From positions 1 through 62,123 of the forward strand of contig JAAERN010000092.1 of assembly GCA_024230295.1 (NCBI GenBank): DNA of 62,123 nt, written 5' to 3'. Positions 8,950-17,472 of this stretch are shown in pieces. Origin of the DNA: Planctomycetota bacterium (GTDB lineage Bacteria > Planctomycetota > Phycisphaerae > Phycisphaerales > SM1A02). Under the pieces are notes generated by a model, which was given only the letters and a program-made list of their open reading frames with translations, was not told the DNA's origin and did not search any database. Numbering within the stretch: the first letter of the stretch is position 1; every line of letters starts with the position of its first letter. The translations under genes were made by a program, and so were the position numbers.

Positions 8950-9513
8950 ATGCCGGATTCCAACTTCATTTCTGAACTCCACAAGTCTTTCATTGCAGCG
9001 CAGGAGATGTTCTTCGTCGCGACAGCGCCGTTGTCGCCGGACGGTCACGTGAACGTTTCGCCCAAGGGGCTTGCCGGAACCTTTGCCGTCATTGACGAGC
9101 ACACCGTCGCATACCTCGACTCGTATGGGAGTGGCATCGAAACCATAGCCCACCTGCGAGAGAACGGTCGGGTGTGCGTCATGTTCTGTTCGTTCGGCGA
9201 GAAGCCGCAAACCCTTCGTCTCTGGGGACAGGGCGAACCCATCGAGCCTGACCATGCCAACTTCACATCGCTTCGCGCACACTTTCCCGAACTGCCCGGC
9301 ACCCGCGCAATCATTCGACTGAACGTCTCACGCGTCGCGACCTCGTGCGGATTCGGCATCCCCCGCTACACCTTTGAAGGCCATCGCACCGAACTGCCCG
9401 ACTACGCCGAAGAATGGGGCGAGGAAAAGGTCCGTTCGTTCACGCAGAGACTCAACGAAGAGAGTATCGACGGGCTCCCTGGCACCAAGTACTGGATGAA
9501 GCAGCCCGAGTGA
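8950..9513 (+). CDS. Pyridoxamine 5'-phosphate oxidase-family protein
   Basis: 187 aa with the split-barrel flavin-binding fold. FFVATAPLSPDGHVNVSPKG near the start and LRLWGQGE in the middle are typical of a PNPOx-like family of putative FMN or F420 proteins. It is not the PdxH enzyme of vitamin B6 salvage, which has different motifs; the substrate is unknown. The ATG at 8950 was chosen because AGGAG lies 7 bp upstream and the family begins here; the frame stays open back to 8842. It converges on the thioredoxin-fold gene, with 6 bp between stops. Confidence 0.8.
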   Translation: MPDSNFISELHKSFIAAQEMFFVATAPLSPDGHVNVSPKGLAGTFAVIDEHTVAYLDSYGSGIETIAHLRENGRVCVMFCSFGEKPQTLRLWGQGEPIEPDHANFTSLRAHFPELPGTRAIIRLNVSRVATSCGFGIPRYTFEGHRTELPDYAEEWGEEKVRSFTQRLNEESIDGLPGTKYWMKQPE

Positions 9514-9519
9514 TTTCTA

Positions 9520-10680
9520 TCACTCTGCCTGCCACGCAGCAATCACTTCCTCGCTTGGTATGTCGACGATGCCTCGCTCACGGAGCCGGTTCGCCGCCTC
9601 AGTGAAGGCGCCCCGCACCTTGCCCTCGGCATTGAGTTTAAGAATAGCTTTTCGGATCTGCTCGGCATCCTTAGGCTTACCGATCGCCACATACACTTCC
9701 CAGTCCCGTACGCCGTGAACGGCGGCGCGTTGGTTAATGTTTGCTTGAAATGATTTCCTGTCCGGAAAGTCATCGCCTAGAGCCACCGGCTCCAAACATA
9801 CGAGCATCTTCGCCAGCGGACGAGCAGAGGCGTACTCCAAAAACCGCCCGGTTTCGTACAAGTCGTCGGTCATCATCACAAGCACCGCATTTCTGGTGAC
9901 TCCCTGATCCATCGCATCAACAATCCGAAGCCTCTCGGCAGCGCCGCGCCCCAGTTGCTTGCTCAATGCGACCCAGTCCATGCCCATTTGATAGTCGCCA
10001 TCCCCACCCGCAACCGCCCGCTCCGCAGCATCATGCCATTGCTGCATCTCGGCAGCGGCCGCGGGATAGACCCGCGCCAGACTTGAAAGGTCGCTGAGCA
10101 GGAAACTCCGCCGCACGCCAGAGAATGGTGGGTCCGTATGTCCGTCAACCCAGCAGATCCGGTAGTGATCCAAGGCCTCACCATTCTTCTCGGCCCTTGC
10201 GAGCGCCTGGGCGAGTTTGAGCCGAGCGATCATCGATTGCGGTTCCGCATCGAATGCTTCACGAGCACGGCGTAGCGGAGTGTCGCCATTCAACGCCGCC
10301 GGAGCCTGCTTGAGAAACGCCTTCGCGTCGACATAGCCGACCAAGCGACCGATCGGCTCTCCACTGCCGTCCAAGAAGACCATCGTCGGATACGCACGAA
10401 CCTTGAGACGCTTCGACAGTGGCACGTGCTTCTCGGCATTGAGTTTGAGTGGCACGGTGTGCTCATGCAGCCAAGCCTGGACCTTCTCATCCTTCCACGT
10501 TGTGCGATCGAGCTTTTTACAGGGGCCACACCACGTCGTATAGAAGTCAATGAACAGCGGCTTCTGCTCAACCACCGACTTCTTGAGCGCGGCTTCGTAC
10601 GAGAGATCTAGGAACGGGGCACCCCCCAGTGCATTGCCCACCACGCACGCCACTGCCGCTGCTACCAGAATTCGCACCAT
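9520..10680 (-). CDS. Exported thioredoxin-fold protein with helical repeat region
   Basis: 386 aa. The start at 10680 gives a signal peptide (MVRILVAAAVACVVGNALGG). A thioredoxin-like domain at about residues 20-130 has the redox motif FYTTWCGPCKKLD and the cis-Pro-type VRAYPTMVFLDG, as in the DsbD C-terminal domain and related periplasmic thioredoxins. The remaining 250 residues are helix-rich (ARLKLAQALARAEKNGEALD resembles a TPR-like unit). The likely role is disulfide reduction or exchange in the periplasm. It is divergent from a small FAD protein only 64 bp away, which may point to a redox pair. Confidence 0.8.
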   Translation of the reverse strand: MVRILVAAAVACVVGNALGGAPFLDLSYEAALKKSVVEQKPLFIDFYTTWCGPCKKLDRTTWKDEKVQAWLHEHTVPLKLNAEKHVPLSKRLKVRAYPTMVFLDGSGEPIGRLVGYVDAKAFLKQAPAALNGDTPLRRAREAFDAEPQSMIARLKLAQALARAEKNGEALDHYRICWVDGHTDPPFSGVRRSFLLSDLSSLARVYPAAAAEMQQWHDAAERAVAGGDGDYQMGMDWVALSKQLGRGAAERLRIVDAMDQGVTRNAVLVMMTDDLYETGRFLEYASARPLAKMLVCLEPVALGDDFPDRKSFQANINQRAAVHGVRDWEVYVAIGKPKDAEQIRKAILKLNAEGKVRGAFTEAANRLRERGIVDIPSEEVIAAWQAE

Positions 10681-10744
10681 GGCCGACTCCTTATCTCGCC
10701 CGCACCGATGCGGGCCGATCGATTGTGGCAGATATGCTCTACCA

Positions 10745-11350
10745 ATGCAAAGCGTGGACGTCCTGATCATTGGTGGCGGCGTTGGAGGCCTGTCCTGCGG
10801 CATGACGCTCGCGTCGGCCCACTCCAAACGGTGGTTTGGCGATCGGACAATCCTGATTGTCGATGATGCGCAAAGCGATCTCGACAAGGCAGTTCTCAGG
10901 AATGCGCCTGGTATCGAACCGGGAACAACTGGCCGCGCGGTGCTGCAGCGAATGCGGTCTCAGGTGGACCAGTATGGCTCCGCTGCATTGATCGAGGACG
11001 AGATCATTTCGGTCGAACGATCTGGCGAGCACTGGCTCGCCCGGAGCCGAACCGGCCGATGTTGGCAATCGCAAGTGCTCGTACTCGCGACGGGCTTCAA
11101 GCGGTGGGAGATCGACGGGCTTCCCTGCAGCCCGCAGTCGCATCCGCGTGGAGGTAAACCAGACCGCATCATGCTCGAACATGATGGCGCCTACAGGATC
11201 GATAACACCCTCTACGTCGCCAGTTTGCTCGGCGGCGGTTCGAGCCAGTTTGCGATTGCCGCTGGCATCGGCGCGCAGGTTGCGGTCGAGATCCTGAGCG
11301 GTTGGGCAGGAAAGCGCACCCACGTACACGATGTTCCTGAAACTCCGTAA
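10745..11350 (+). CDS. Small FAD-dependent thioredoxin reductase-like protein
   Basis: 201 aa. The N-terminus has the dinucleotide-binding motif VLIIGGGVGGLSCG and, further on, NAPGI (the NxPG of thioredoxin reductase-like proteins), VLVLATGF, and NTLYVASLLGG followed by AIAAGIGAQVAVEIL, the usual FAD-domain end. What is missing is the inserted NADPH domain and the CxxC redox motif of true thioredoxin reductase, which is about 310 aa. It is thus a minimal one-domain flavoprotein with unknown electron donor. The start at 10745 lies directly before the Rossmann motif; the longer open frame back to 10550 overlaps the divergent thioredoxin-fold gene. Confidence 0.75.
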   Translation: MQSVDVLIIGGGVGGLSCGMTLASAHSKRWFGDRTILIVDDAQSDLDKAVLRNAPGIEPGTTGRAVLQRMRSQVDQYGSAALIEDEIISVERSGEHWLARSRTGRCWQSQVLVLATGFKRWEIDGLPCSPQSHPRGGKPDRIMLEHDGAYRIDNTLYVASLLGGGSSQFAIAAGIGAQVAVEILSGWAGKRTHVHDVPETP

Positions 11351-11376
11351 ATGATTCAACTCACACTCACCTCACA

Positions 11377-11637
11377 GTGTTGCTTGCCGCAGCGACACCC
11401 CTGCAACCCCGCTGGGTTGATCTCATCAACGAAACACCGACGCTCCTGTGCCGCCGCCCTGGGGAAGCCGGAGCCGTCCAGCCAGTCAAGATTCTCGGTG
11501 AAGTTGCCGCGGGACGGCGAAATGGCTTCCCTCGGCTCGCCCCCGTCGGCAAAGTGATGCTTGCAGTGCGGACTCCCAAAGACCTCGAAATTGGCCTTTC
11601 AGCGGCTGTTCTGCACTATTTTCTGCCCGATCCGTGA
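11377..11637 (+). CDS. Possible small protein, 86 aa, unknown
   Basis: A GTG-started frame 26 bp after the FAD gene. The composition is protein-like (VKILGEVAAGRRNGFPRLAP, GLSAAVLHYFLPDP) and third positions are G/C-rich, better than the competing frames on either strand. No clear ribosome binding site and no known motif. If it is not a gene, 11351-11780 is a 430-bp gap holding only the leader of the RRM gene. Confidence 0.4.
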   Translation: MLLAAATPLQPRWVDLINETPTLLCRRPGEAGAVQPVKILGEVAAGRRNGFPRLAPVGKVMLAVRTPKDLEIGLSAAVLHYFLPDP

Positions 11638-11780
11638 CTTTTGGCAGAACATGCACGCCCATAGCAGAGGTCGAGTACAATACGCGGCGCGGCCATGTGG
11701 TCGCTCTCCCGGTTTCTGGCGTCACAGGCGGAAACCGAGTTCTTCCTCCCCTGTGATGGCTCTGGTTCGAGGTTACTCCC
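11638..11780 (+). promoter_or_regulatory. Leader of the RRM gene with -10-like box and hairpin
   Basis: A good -10 match, TACAAT, lies at 11676-11681, with no convincing -35 at normal spacing. About 95 bases of leader then precede the GTG at 11781. CGGTTTC at 11710-11716 pairs with GAAACCG at 11731-11737 to form a hairpin. Genes for small RRM proteins in other bacteria often have long regulated leaders; the same here is inference. Confidence 0.4.
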
Positions 11781-12026
11781 GTGAAGCTCTTTGTTGGAAA
11801 TCTTCCGTGGCGCGTTCGTGATAACGATCTCGTCGAAATGTTCTCCGAGCATGGTCATGTCACTTCGGCAAACGTCGTGATGGACCGCGACACCGGCCGC
11901 TCCCGTGGCTTCGGTTTCGTCGAAATGAGTGACGATGATGGCCGCAAGGCTATTGAAGCACTCAACGGCTCCGACCTTGACGGTCGTGGCATCAACGTCA
12001 ACGAGGCACACGCCAAGACGCGTTGA
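11781..12026 (+). CDS. Small RRM-type RNA-binding protein
   Basis: 81 aa, a single RNA recognition motif with almost nothing outside it. RNP2 is KLFVGNL at the very start and RNP1 is RGFGFVEM near residue 43. DRDTGRSRGFGFVEM is the classic loop and beta-3 strand. Proteins of this kind occur in cyanobacteria and planctomycetes, some of them cold-induced, and bind single-stranded RNA. The start is GTG. It has its own leader and an intrinsic terminator, so it is probably monocistronic. Confidence 0.92.
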   Translation: MKLFVGNLPWRVRDNDLVEMFSEHGHVTSANVVMDRDTGRSRGFGFVEMSDDDGRKAIEALNGSDLDGRGINVNEAHAKTR

Positions 12027-12054
12027 GACCGGTTTCATCAACGAAACATCGAGC

Positions 12055-12091
12055 GGCCGTCGCACTCAGGTGCGGCGGCCGGCTCGTTTTT
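12055..12091 (+). terminator. Intrinsic terminator of the RRM gene
   Basis: GGCCGTCGCAC (12055-12065) pairs with GTGCGGCGGCC (12070-12080), 11 bp with one G-T pair and a 4-base loop, and is followed after GGCTCG by a run of five T. It lies 28 bp after the RRM stop and before the converging metH stop. Confidence 0.85.
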
Positions 12092-12129
12092 CGAGTCGCT
12101 CACTCTTGGCCCCCTCGCAACACCGATGA

Positions 12130-15100
12130 TCAGACGTTGAAGTACTTCGCATCCGGATGATGCACAACAATCGCGCTGGTGCTCTGCTCCGGATCGATCT
12201 GCCAGTTCTCCGTCAACGCACATCCGATCCGCTCAGGCTCCAGAAGGCGGAACAGTTTTTCCTGATCAGCCATGTCCGGACACGCAGGGTAGCCAAATGA
12301 GTATCGACTTCCCCGATAGTGCTGCTGAAACAACTTGCTGATGTGCGGGCTGTCCTCGCCCCCAATTCCCAACTCCTGCCGCATTCGCTTGTGCCACAAC
12401 TCAGCCAGCGCTTCTGCGCATTCGACGCCCATGCCATGGACGTAGAGGTACTCGGTGTATTCGTCACGTTCGAAGAGCGATCTTGCAATCTCGCTGATCC
12501 GAGACCCCATCGTGACACACGACAGACCGAGAATATCTCGCACGCCCGAATCAATAGGCCGGAAGTAGTCGCTAATGCAAAGCCGCCGACGCTTACCCTG
12601 CCGCGGAAACGTAAATCGCTCGACTTCCGCCTCGGCATTTTCAGGGTCAAAGACCACCAGATCGTCGCCGTCGCTCCCGCAGGGGAACCAGCCATACACC
12701 GCGGCAGGCTGCAGGATCCCCGACTGCGCACACTCCGTCTTGAGCCGCTCAAACACCGGCTCCGCTTCTTCGTGCAGCACGCGAAGGAACTCACCCCGAC
12801 TTCGCTGGCCGCGACGAAATCCCCACTGCCCCCGAAAGAGCGCCGTCGTATTGACATACGGATAGACCTCGGACAAAGGAATGTCGGACACGACTCGGGG
12901 GCCACGAAACGGCGGATCGGGGACCTCCTCGATCGACGCGACAGAACTGCGTCCAACTTCAATTGTGGCAATGTCTCCCTCGTCCCGCTCGGCGGTCTCC
13001 ATATTCTCGACTCGGGTGGCCGCCGCAGCGCGAGCGGAAAGCCGCCGATCAATTTCAGCATCGATCGCAGCACTTCGTCCCTCTGCCAATGCGTTGCAGA
13101 TGTCCAATCCGGCAAATGCGTCGCGCCCGTAGTAGACGGGACCGCCGTATACGCCTCGCAGGTGCGACTCGCAGTAGTGGCGTGAGAGCGCCGCACCACC
13201 AAGAAGAACCGGCACGTCGATTTCCATCTCGTTGAGCGTCCTGAGATTCTCTTCCATCACCATCACACTCTTGACGAGAAGCCCAGACATACCGATCGCA
13301 TCGGCGCCGGTTTCTCGCCACGCCTGCACGATTTCATCAATCGTTCGCTTGATCCCGATGTTTTGAACAGTCCAGCCGTTGTTCGTCAAAATGATGTCTA
13401 CGAGATTCTTGCCGATGTCGTGCACATCACCTTTGACGGTCGCCAATACGACGCGACCCTTGGTAGACCCGTCCACTCGATCCATATGCCTTTCGAGATA
13501 GGTCACCGCCCGCTTCATAACTTCAGCCGATTGCAGCACAAAGGGAAGTTGCATCTGACCTGACCCGAAGAGATCCCCCACTGTCTTCATGCCGGCCAGC
13601 AAATGGTCGTTGATTATTTCCAGCGGTGAATACTGCTCCATCGCTTCATCGAGATTTGCCTCGAGGTCTCGCTTTTCGCCGTCAACAACATGTGATTGCA
13701 AACGCTCTTCCAAGGATCGTTCAATAGCTGCGTGCTGCTCATCGGTCGTTTCGACCTCGGCGAACAGATCGATGAAGTGCTGGAGTGGATCGTGGCTTTC
13801 ATCCGTCGCTCCAGGAGGAAGACCGGTGCCGCCGTGCGTCAACGCTCTCCGGTCATAGATCACATCAAGCGCGGCCTGTTTGTGCGCAGGGTCTATTCGA
13901 TTCATCGGCTGAATTTTCGAGGCGTGCACAATCGCGCTGGACAACCCCGCGTCGAGCAACTCCCACAGCAGCACCGAATTCAGCACCTGCCGCGATGCGG
14001 TCTTCAAGCCGAAAGAGCAATTGGAGAGACCACAGGTGATCTGAACATCAGGCCAAGTGGACGAAATCCGACGGACTGCGTCGACCAACTCCAACGCGCT
14101 CCGTCGGTCACTGTCCATCCCCGTTGAAACGGGAAGGACCAGCGGATCGATGAAGATGTCCTCAATAGCCAGCCCATGAACTTCCGTGGCCCGCGAGATG
14201 GCGCGGCGAGTGACTTCAAACTTGCGATCCGCCGTTCGGGCCATCGCCTCCTCAGGATCCTCGTCAATCGTTCCAATGACGAGTGCCGACCCGAAGGTCC
14301 GAGCCAACCTGCACAGGTGATCAAACTTCTCGTCACCGTCTTCGAAGTTAGCGGAATTGATAATGCACCGACCGCCAGCGTGCCTGAGGCCCGCTTCGAT
14401 AATGGAAACTTGCGTGGAGTCGATCATGATGGGCGCATCAACCTGCCGCACGAGTTCCGACACGGCCCGCGCCATATCCGCAGCGCTGTCACGCCCCGCG
14501 TAGTCGACGTTGATGTCTAAACAGTTGGCCCCCTCGCGAACCTGCTGGCGGCCGAGAGACACCATTTCATCGAAGTCGTCGGCCTCCAAGAGCCGCTTGA
14601 ATCGGCGACTTCCCGACGCATTCATTCGCTCGCCAACGATAAAGAAGGACTGCTCCTGACGGTAGGGCATTGCCGTGTAGAGGCTCGCACATGAGGAAGC
14701 CTGCGGCACGACCGCCCGTGTCGCCCGAGGTGTCTGTGCGGCAATCTGGGCAAGTTTCGCGATGTGCGCGGGGCCGGTCCCGCAGCATCCCCCAATAAGA
14801 TCGACGCCCAATCGACTCACCAGGTCCGCCACTGTTTCTCCCAATGGCTCCGCCCCGAGCGGAAACTCGGTTCGACCTTCGACAAGCACAGGCAGACCAG
14901 CATTGGGAATGCAGGACACCCACCGATCCCAGTGCCGGCAGAGGTATTCGATGTGGGGAAGCATCTCGCGGGGCCCGGTCGCGCAGTTCAGGCCTAACCC
15001 CGCAATAGGAAAGCTCCGAAGCGCCGCAACAGCAGCAGCAATGTCCGTCCCCAGAAGCATGGTCCCCGCCGCCTCGATCGTGAGGTTCACACAGATTGGC

Positions 15101-15681
15101 TTCTCGTATGGGGATCGCCCTGCCTCCTCAAGAGCCAAGAGGCACGCATTGATCGCGCATTTGACTTGAAGGAGATCCTGCGCCGTCTCGATCAGAAACG
15201 CGTCCACACCGCCAGCAAGGAGTCCTCGGGCTTGATCGGCGTATGAGTGCAGCATGCAGTCCCAATCAACGTGCCCCAGCGAGATAAGCCTCGTACCTGG
15301 GCCCATCGATCCGAACACAAACCGCGGCGACGCGGCGGTTGCATGCGCATCGCACGCCGCCCGCGCGACCTCGGCAGCTTCTCGATTGAGATCAACGGTC
15401 CACTCTGCAAGTGAAGCATCAAATTCATGAAGAACGAGACGATTGGCACCAAACGTATTGGTCTCGACAGCATCACAGCCAACCTCGAGATATGACTCGT
15501 GGATGGACTGAATGAGTTCCGGCCGTGATCTCACCAGCAGGTCGACGCAGTTCTCGTGGCCGAGATAGTCATCTTCCACGTCCAGGTCGATGCCCTGCAA
15601 GGTTGAACCCATAGCACCATCAAGGACGAGGGATCGCCGAGCAATAACGTCACGCAGCTGGTCTGGCATGCGGGGCAGCAT
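12130..15681 (-). CDS. metH: Cobalamin-dependent methionine synthase
   Basis: Transfers a methyl group from 5-methyltetrahydrofolate to homocysteine through methylcobalamin. All four modules are present in about 1183 aa: the homocysteine domain (VLDGAMGSTLQ near the start, zinc cysteines in LNCATGP and GGCCGTGPAHI), the pterin domain (from ERMNASGSRRFKRL, with CLDINVDY), the cap and B12-binding domain (DVHDIGKN with the cobalt-ligand His near residue 753) and the AdoMet reactivation domain (VYPYVNTTALFRGQWG to SFGYPACPD). The open frame begins with TTG at 15705; ATG at 15681 and 15669 are better starts, the former preceded by an AGAAG box. No B12 riboswitch was recognised upstream. Confidence 0.97.
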   Translation of the reverse strand: MLPRMPDQLRDVIARRSLVLDGAMGSTLQGIDLDVEDDYLGHENCVDLLVRSRPELIQSIHESYLEVGCDAVETNTFGANRLVLHEFDASLAEWTVDLNREAAEVARAACDAHATAASPRFVFGSMGPGTRLISLGHVDWDCMLHSYADQARGLLAGGVDAFLIETAQDLLQVKCAINACLLALEEAGRSPYEKPICVNLTIEAAGTMLLGTDIAAAVAALRSFPIAGLGLNCATGPREMLPHIEYLCRHWDRWVSCIPNAGLPVLVEGRTEFPLGAEPLGETVADLVSRLGVDLIGGCCGTGPAHIAKLAQIAAQTPRATRAVVPQASSCASLYTAMPYRQEQSFFIVGERMNASGSRRFKRLLEADDFDEMVSLGRQQVREGANCLDINVDYAGRDSAADMARAVSELVRQVDAPIMIDSTQVSIIEAGLRHAGGRCIINSANFEDGDEKFDHLCRLARTFGSALVIGTIDEDPEEAMARTADRKFEVTRRAISRATEVHGLAIEDIFIDPLVLPVSTGMDSDRRSALELVDAVRRISSTWPDVQITCGLSNCSFGLKTASRQVLNSVLLWELLDAGLSSAIVHASKIQPMNRIDPAHKQAALDVIYDRRALTHGGTGLPPGATDESHDPLQHFIDLFAEVETTDEQHAAIERSLEERLQSHVVDGEKRDLEANLDEAMEQYSPLEIINDHLLAGMKTVGDLFGSGQMQLPFVLQSAEVMKRAVTYLERHMDRVDGSTKGRVVLATVKGDVHDIGKNLVDIILTNNGWTVQNIGIKRTIDEIVQAWRETGADAIGMSGLLVKSVMVMEENLRTLNEMEIDVPVLLGGAALSRHYCESHLRGVYGGPVYYGRDAFAGLDICNALAEGRSAAIDAEIDRRLSARAAAATRVENMETAERDEGDIATIEVGRSSVASIEEVPDPPFRGPRVVSDIPLSEVYPYVNTTALFRGQWGFRRGQRSRGEFLRVLHEEAEPVFERLKTECAQSGILQPAAVYGWFPCGSDGDDLVVFDPENAEAEVERFTFPRQGKRRRLCISDYFRPIDSGVRDILGLSCVTMGSRISEIARSLFERDEYTEYLYVHGMGVECAEALAELWHKRMRQELGIGGEDSPHISKLFQQHYRGSRYSFGYPACPDMADQEKLFRLLEPERIGCALTENWQIDPEQSTSAIVVHHPDAKYFNV

Positions 15682-15754
15682 AGCGCCACTTCTAAGTTGC
15701 TTCAACCGTGCATCCGGATAGGCGGATAGTTACCATCACGGAGGACCCGGGCGT

Positions 15755-16561
15755 ATGATCCCCACCTTCTTGAGCCACCCACGCACCACCTTCGACCACC
15801 TTCGAGGCTACCTGCTGCTGATCCCAGTGATCTGTGGACTGGCAGCCGCTCCGAACCCGGTAACCCCGCTACCGAAAGCCAATACGCTCCTCCAGAGATT
15901 CATTCGAGCAGTTGGAGGGGAGGCAGCGATCCGGAATATCGGCGCGATGTCCGCTCAAGGCAAAATCATCCTTCCCAAGAGCGACCAAGTCGGCTCCTTC
16001 AACTGGATCGTGGCCGACAACAACCGGTGCCGATTCAACATGGAGTTTCCGCAACTCGGGCGTCGTTCATTTGGGAGCGACGGAGTCGTGGGATGGGAGT
16101 CTGTCGAACTTGATGATGCCGTGCAGGAGAGGGATCTGGAACTCGCTGAAATAGATCGGCGGCGAAGAAAGGCGAATTGGTTCGAACTAGCCCTCACACT
16201 CCCAGTCCGGGCGACGGAGTTCCACACGATTGGCCGCGCCAGTTTCGATGGAACCGAGACCTTCGAAGTCCGAATGCTTGATCCCAGCAGACGAGTCCAC
16301 CACTTGTTCTTCGATACAGACTCGCACCTCCTGCTCGGTGTTCGACTGATTGAACAAGGCCCGCTTGGCCCGGCCGACGTCACGATCCGGTTCTCGGATT
16401 GGAAACCCGTCGGATCGTTACAACTCTTCCATAGCGTTTCGATCGATCATGCTGACCTGCAGTTGAAGCTTGAATTCGAGAAAGTATCACTCGAGCCAAT
16501 CCCCGCTGCCGCATTCGCGCGTCCCGAAGTCGTACCCGCCTCGAAAGTCGAAACAGAATGA
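15755..16561 (+). CDS. Exported LolA-like or unknown protein coupled to ABC exporter
   Basis: 268 aa. GGAGG at 15740-15744 supports the start. A hydrophobic stretch at about residues 18-32 looks like a signal peptide or anchor. The body is beta-rich (IVADNNRCRFNMEF, HHLFFDTDSHLLLGVRLIEQ, VTIRFSDWKPV), resembling the open-barrel fold of outer membrane lipoprotein-sorting (LolA/LolB-like) proteins; AVGGEAAIRNIGAMSAQGKI is seen in such proteins. Function is not established. The stop overlaps the ABC ATPase start (ATGA), so the three genes form one operon; it may bind a lipid-like substrate for the exporter. Confidence 0.7.
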   Translation: MIPTFLSHPRTTFDHLRGYLLLIPVICGLAAAPNPVTPLPKANTLLQRFIRAVGGEAAIRNIGAMSAQGKIILPKSDQVGSFNWIVADNNRCRFNMEFPQLGRRSFGSDGVVGWESVELDDAVQERDLELAEIDRRRRKANWFELALTLPVRATEFHTIGRASFDGTETFEVRMLDPSRRVHHLFFDTDSHLLLGVRLIEQGPLGPADVTIRFSDWKPVGSLQLFHSVSIDHADLQLKLEFEKVSLEPIPAAAFARPEVVPASKVETE

Positions 16562-17472
16562 GCAGTGCCGTTCCCGCCATCGCCGTCCAAGGCGTGACCA
16601 AACGATTTGGAGATGTAACCGCGGTAGACGACTTGAATCTCGTCGTGCCATCGGGGTGTCTCATCGGATTCCTCGGTCCAAATGGAGCTGGCAAGAGCAC
16701 GACGATCCGAATGATCATGTCGATCATCTATCCGGATTTTGGAACTGTTCAGGTCCTCGGCCGGACAGCACTCGACGCCAAGGACCGCATTGGCTATCTC
16801 CCTGAAGAGCGTGGGCTCTACCGCCGAATGCGGGTTCGCGCATTTCTTCGCTATATCGGACGACTCAAGGGGCTGACAAACCGAGGTGCCGACGAGGCTG
16901 CGGTTCGATGGCTTGAGCGATTGGAATTGCCCGAAGCCCTCACGCGGCGATGCGAAGAGCTCTCAAAGGGACAGCAGCAGAAAGTGCAATTCGTCGCTGC
17001 CGTCTTGCATGACCCCGATCTGATTGTGCTTGATGAGCCGTTCTCCGGGCTCGACCCAGTCAATGCAGCGCTGCTGTCTCGCGTGATCTGCGAAATGCAC
17101 CAATCGGGGAAGACCATCGTCTTCTCGACCCACGTGCTTCATCAGGCAGAACTGCTGTGTGATCGCATCTTCCTCATTGACCGCGGTGTCAAACTTCTCG
17201 ACGACGACATCGAAGACATTCGGGATAGATTCCGCGAACGAATAATCAATGTCGAACTCGCAAATGGAGCAACGCTGCCAGAAATCTCAGGGACACATCT
17301 TCAAGGCGATCAGTCCAGCGATGTGCTGGAACTGCATGTCGAAGATGGTGTCGATGAGCAGACAATTATGCGGCGCGTCGTCGAGGCCGCCCCCGTCCGG
17401 GCCGTCTCGCTCCGAGAGCCATCGCTCGACGACATCTTCACACGTCTGGTCACCGAGGACCATGCCTCATGA
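16558..17472 (+). CDS. ABC transporter ATP-binding protein, NatA type
   Basis: 304 aa, cytosolic ATPase of an ABC-2 type exporter. Walker A is GPNGAGKST (near residue 40), the signature is LSKGQQQKVQ, Walker B is LIVLDEPFSGLDP and the switch His is in FSTHV. After the ATPase domain there is a C-terminal domain of about 80 residues of the kind found in NatA-like (Na+ export) and antibiotic-export ATPases. It is overlapped by 4 bp at both ends with its neighbours, with the permease directly downstream. The substrate cannot be told from sequence. Confidence 0.92.
   Translation: MSSAVPAIAVQGVTKRFGDVTAVDDLNLVVPSGCLIGFLGPNGAGKSTTIRMIMSIIYPDFGTVQVLGRTALDAKDRIGYLPEERGLYRRMRVRAFLRYIGRLKGLTNRGADEAAVRWLERLELPEALTRRCEELSKGQQQKVQFVAAVLHDPDLIVLDEPFSGLDPVNAALLSRVICEMHQSGKTIVFSTHVLHQAELLCDRIFLIDRGVKLLDDDIEDIRDRFRERIINVELANGATLPEISGTHLQGDQSSDVLELHVEDGVDEQTIMRRVVEAAPVRAVSLREPSLDDIFTRLVTEDHAS

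Noticed and set aside
12319-13185. 288-codon plus-strand frame opposite metH
   Set aside because: It lies fully inside conserved metH sequence and has no recognisable domain.
15682-15754. Possible cobalamin or SAM riboswitch before metH
   Set aside because: Only about 70 bases separate metH from its divergent neighbour, and no B12-box or SAM aptamer core was seen.
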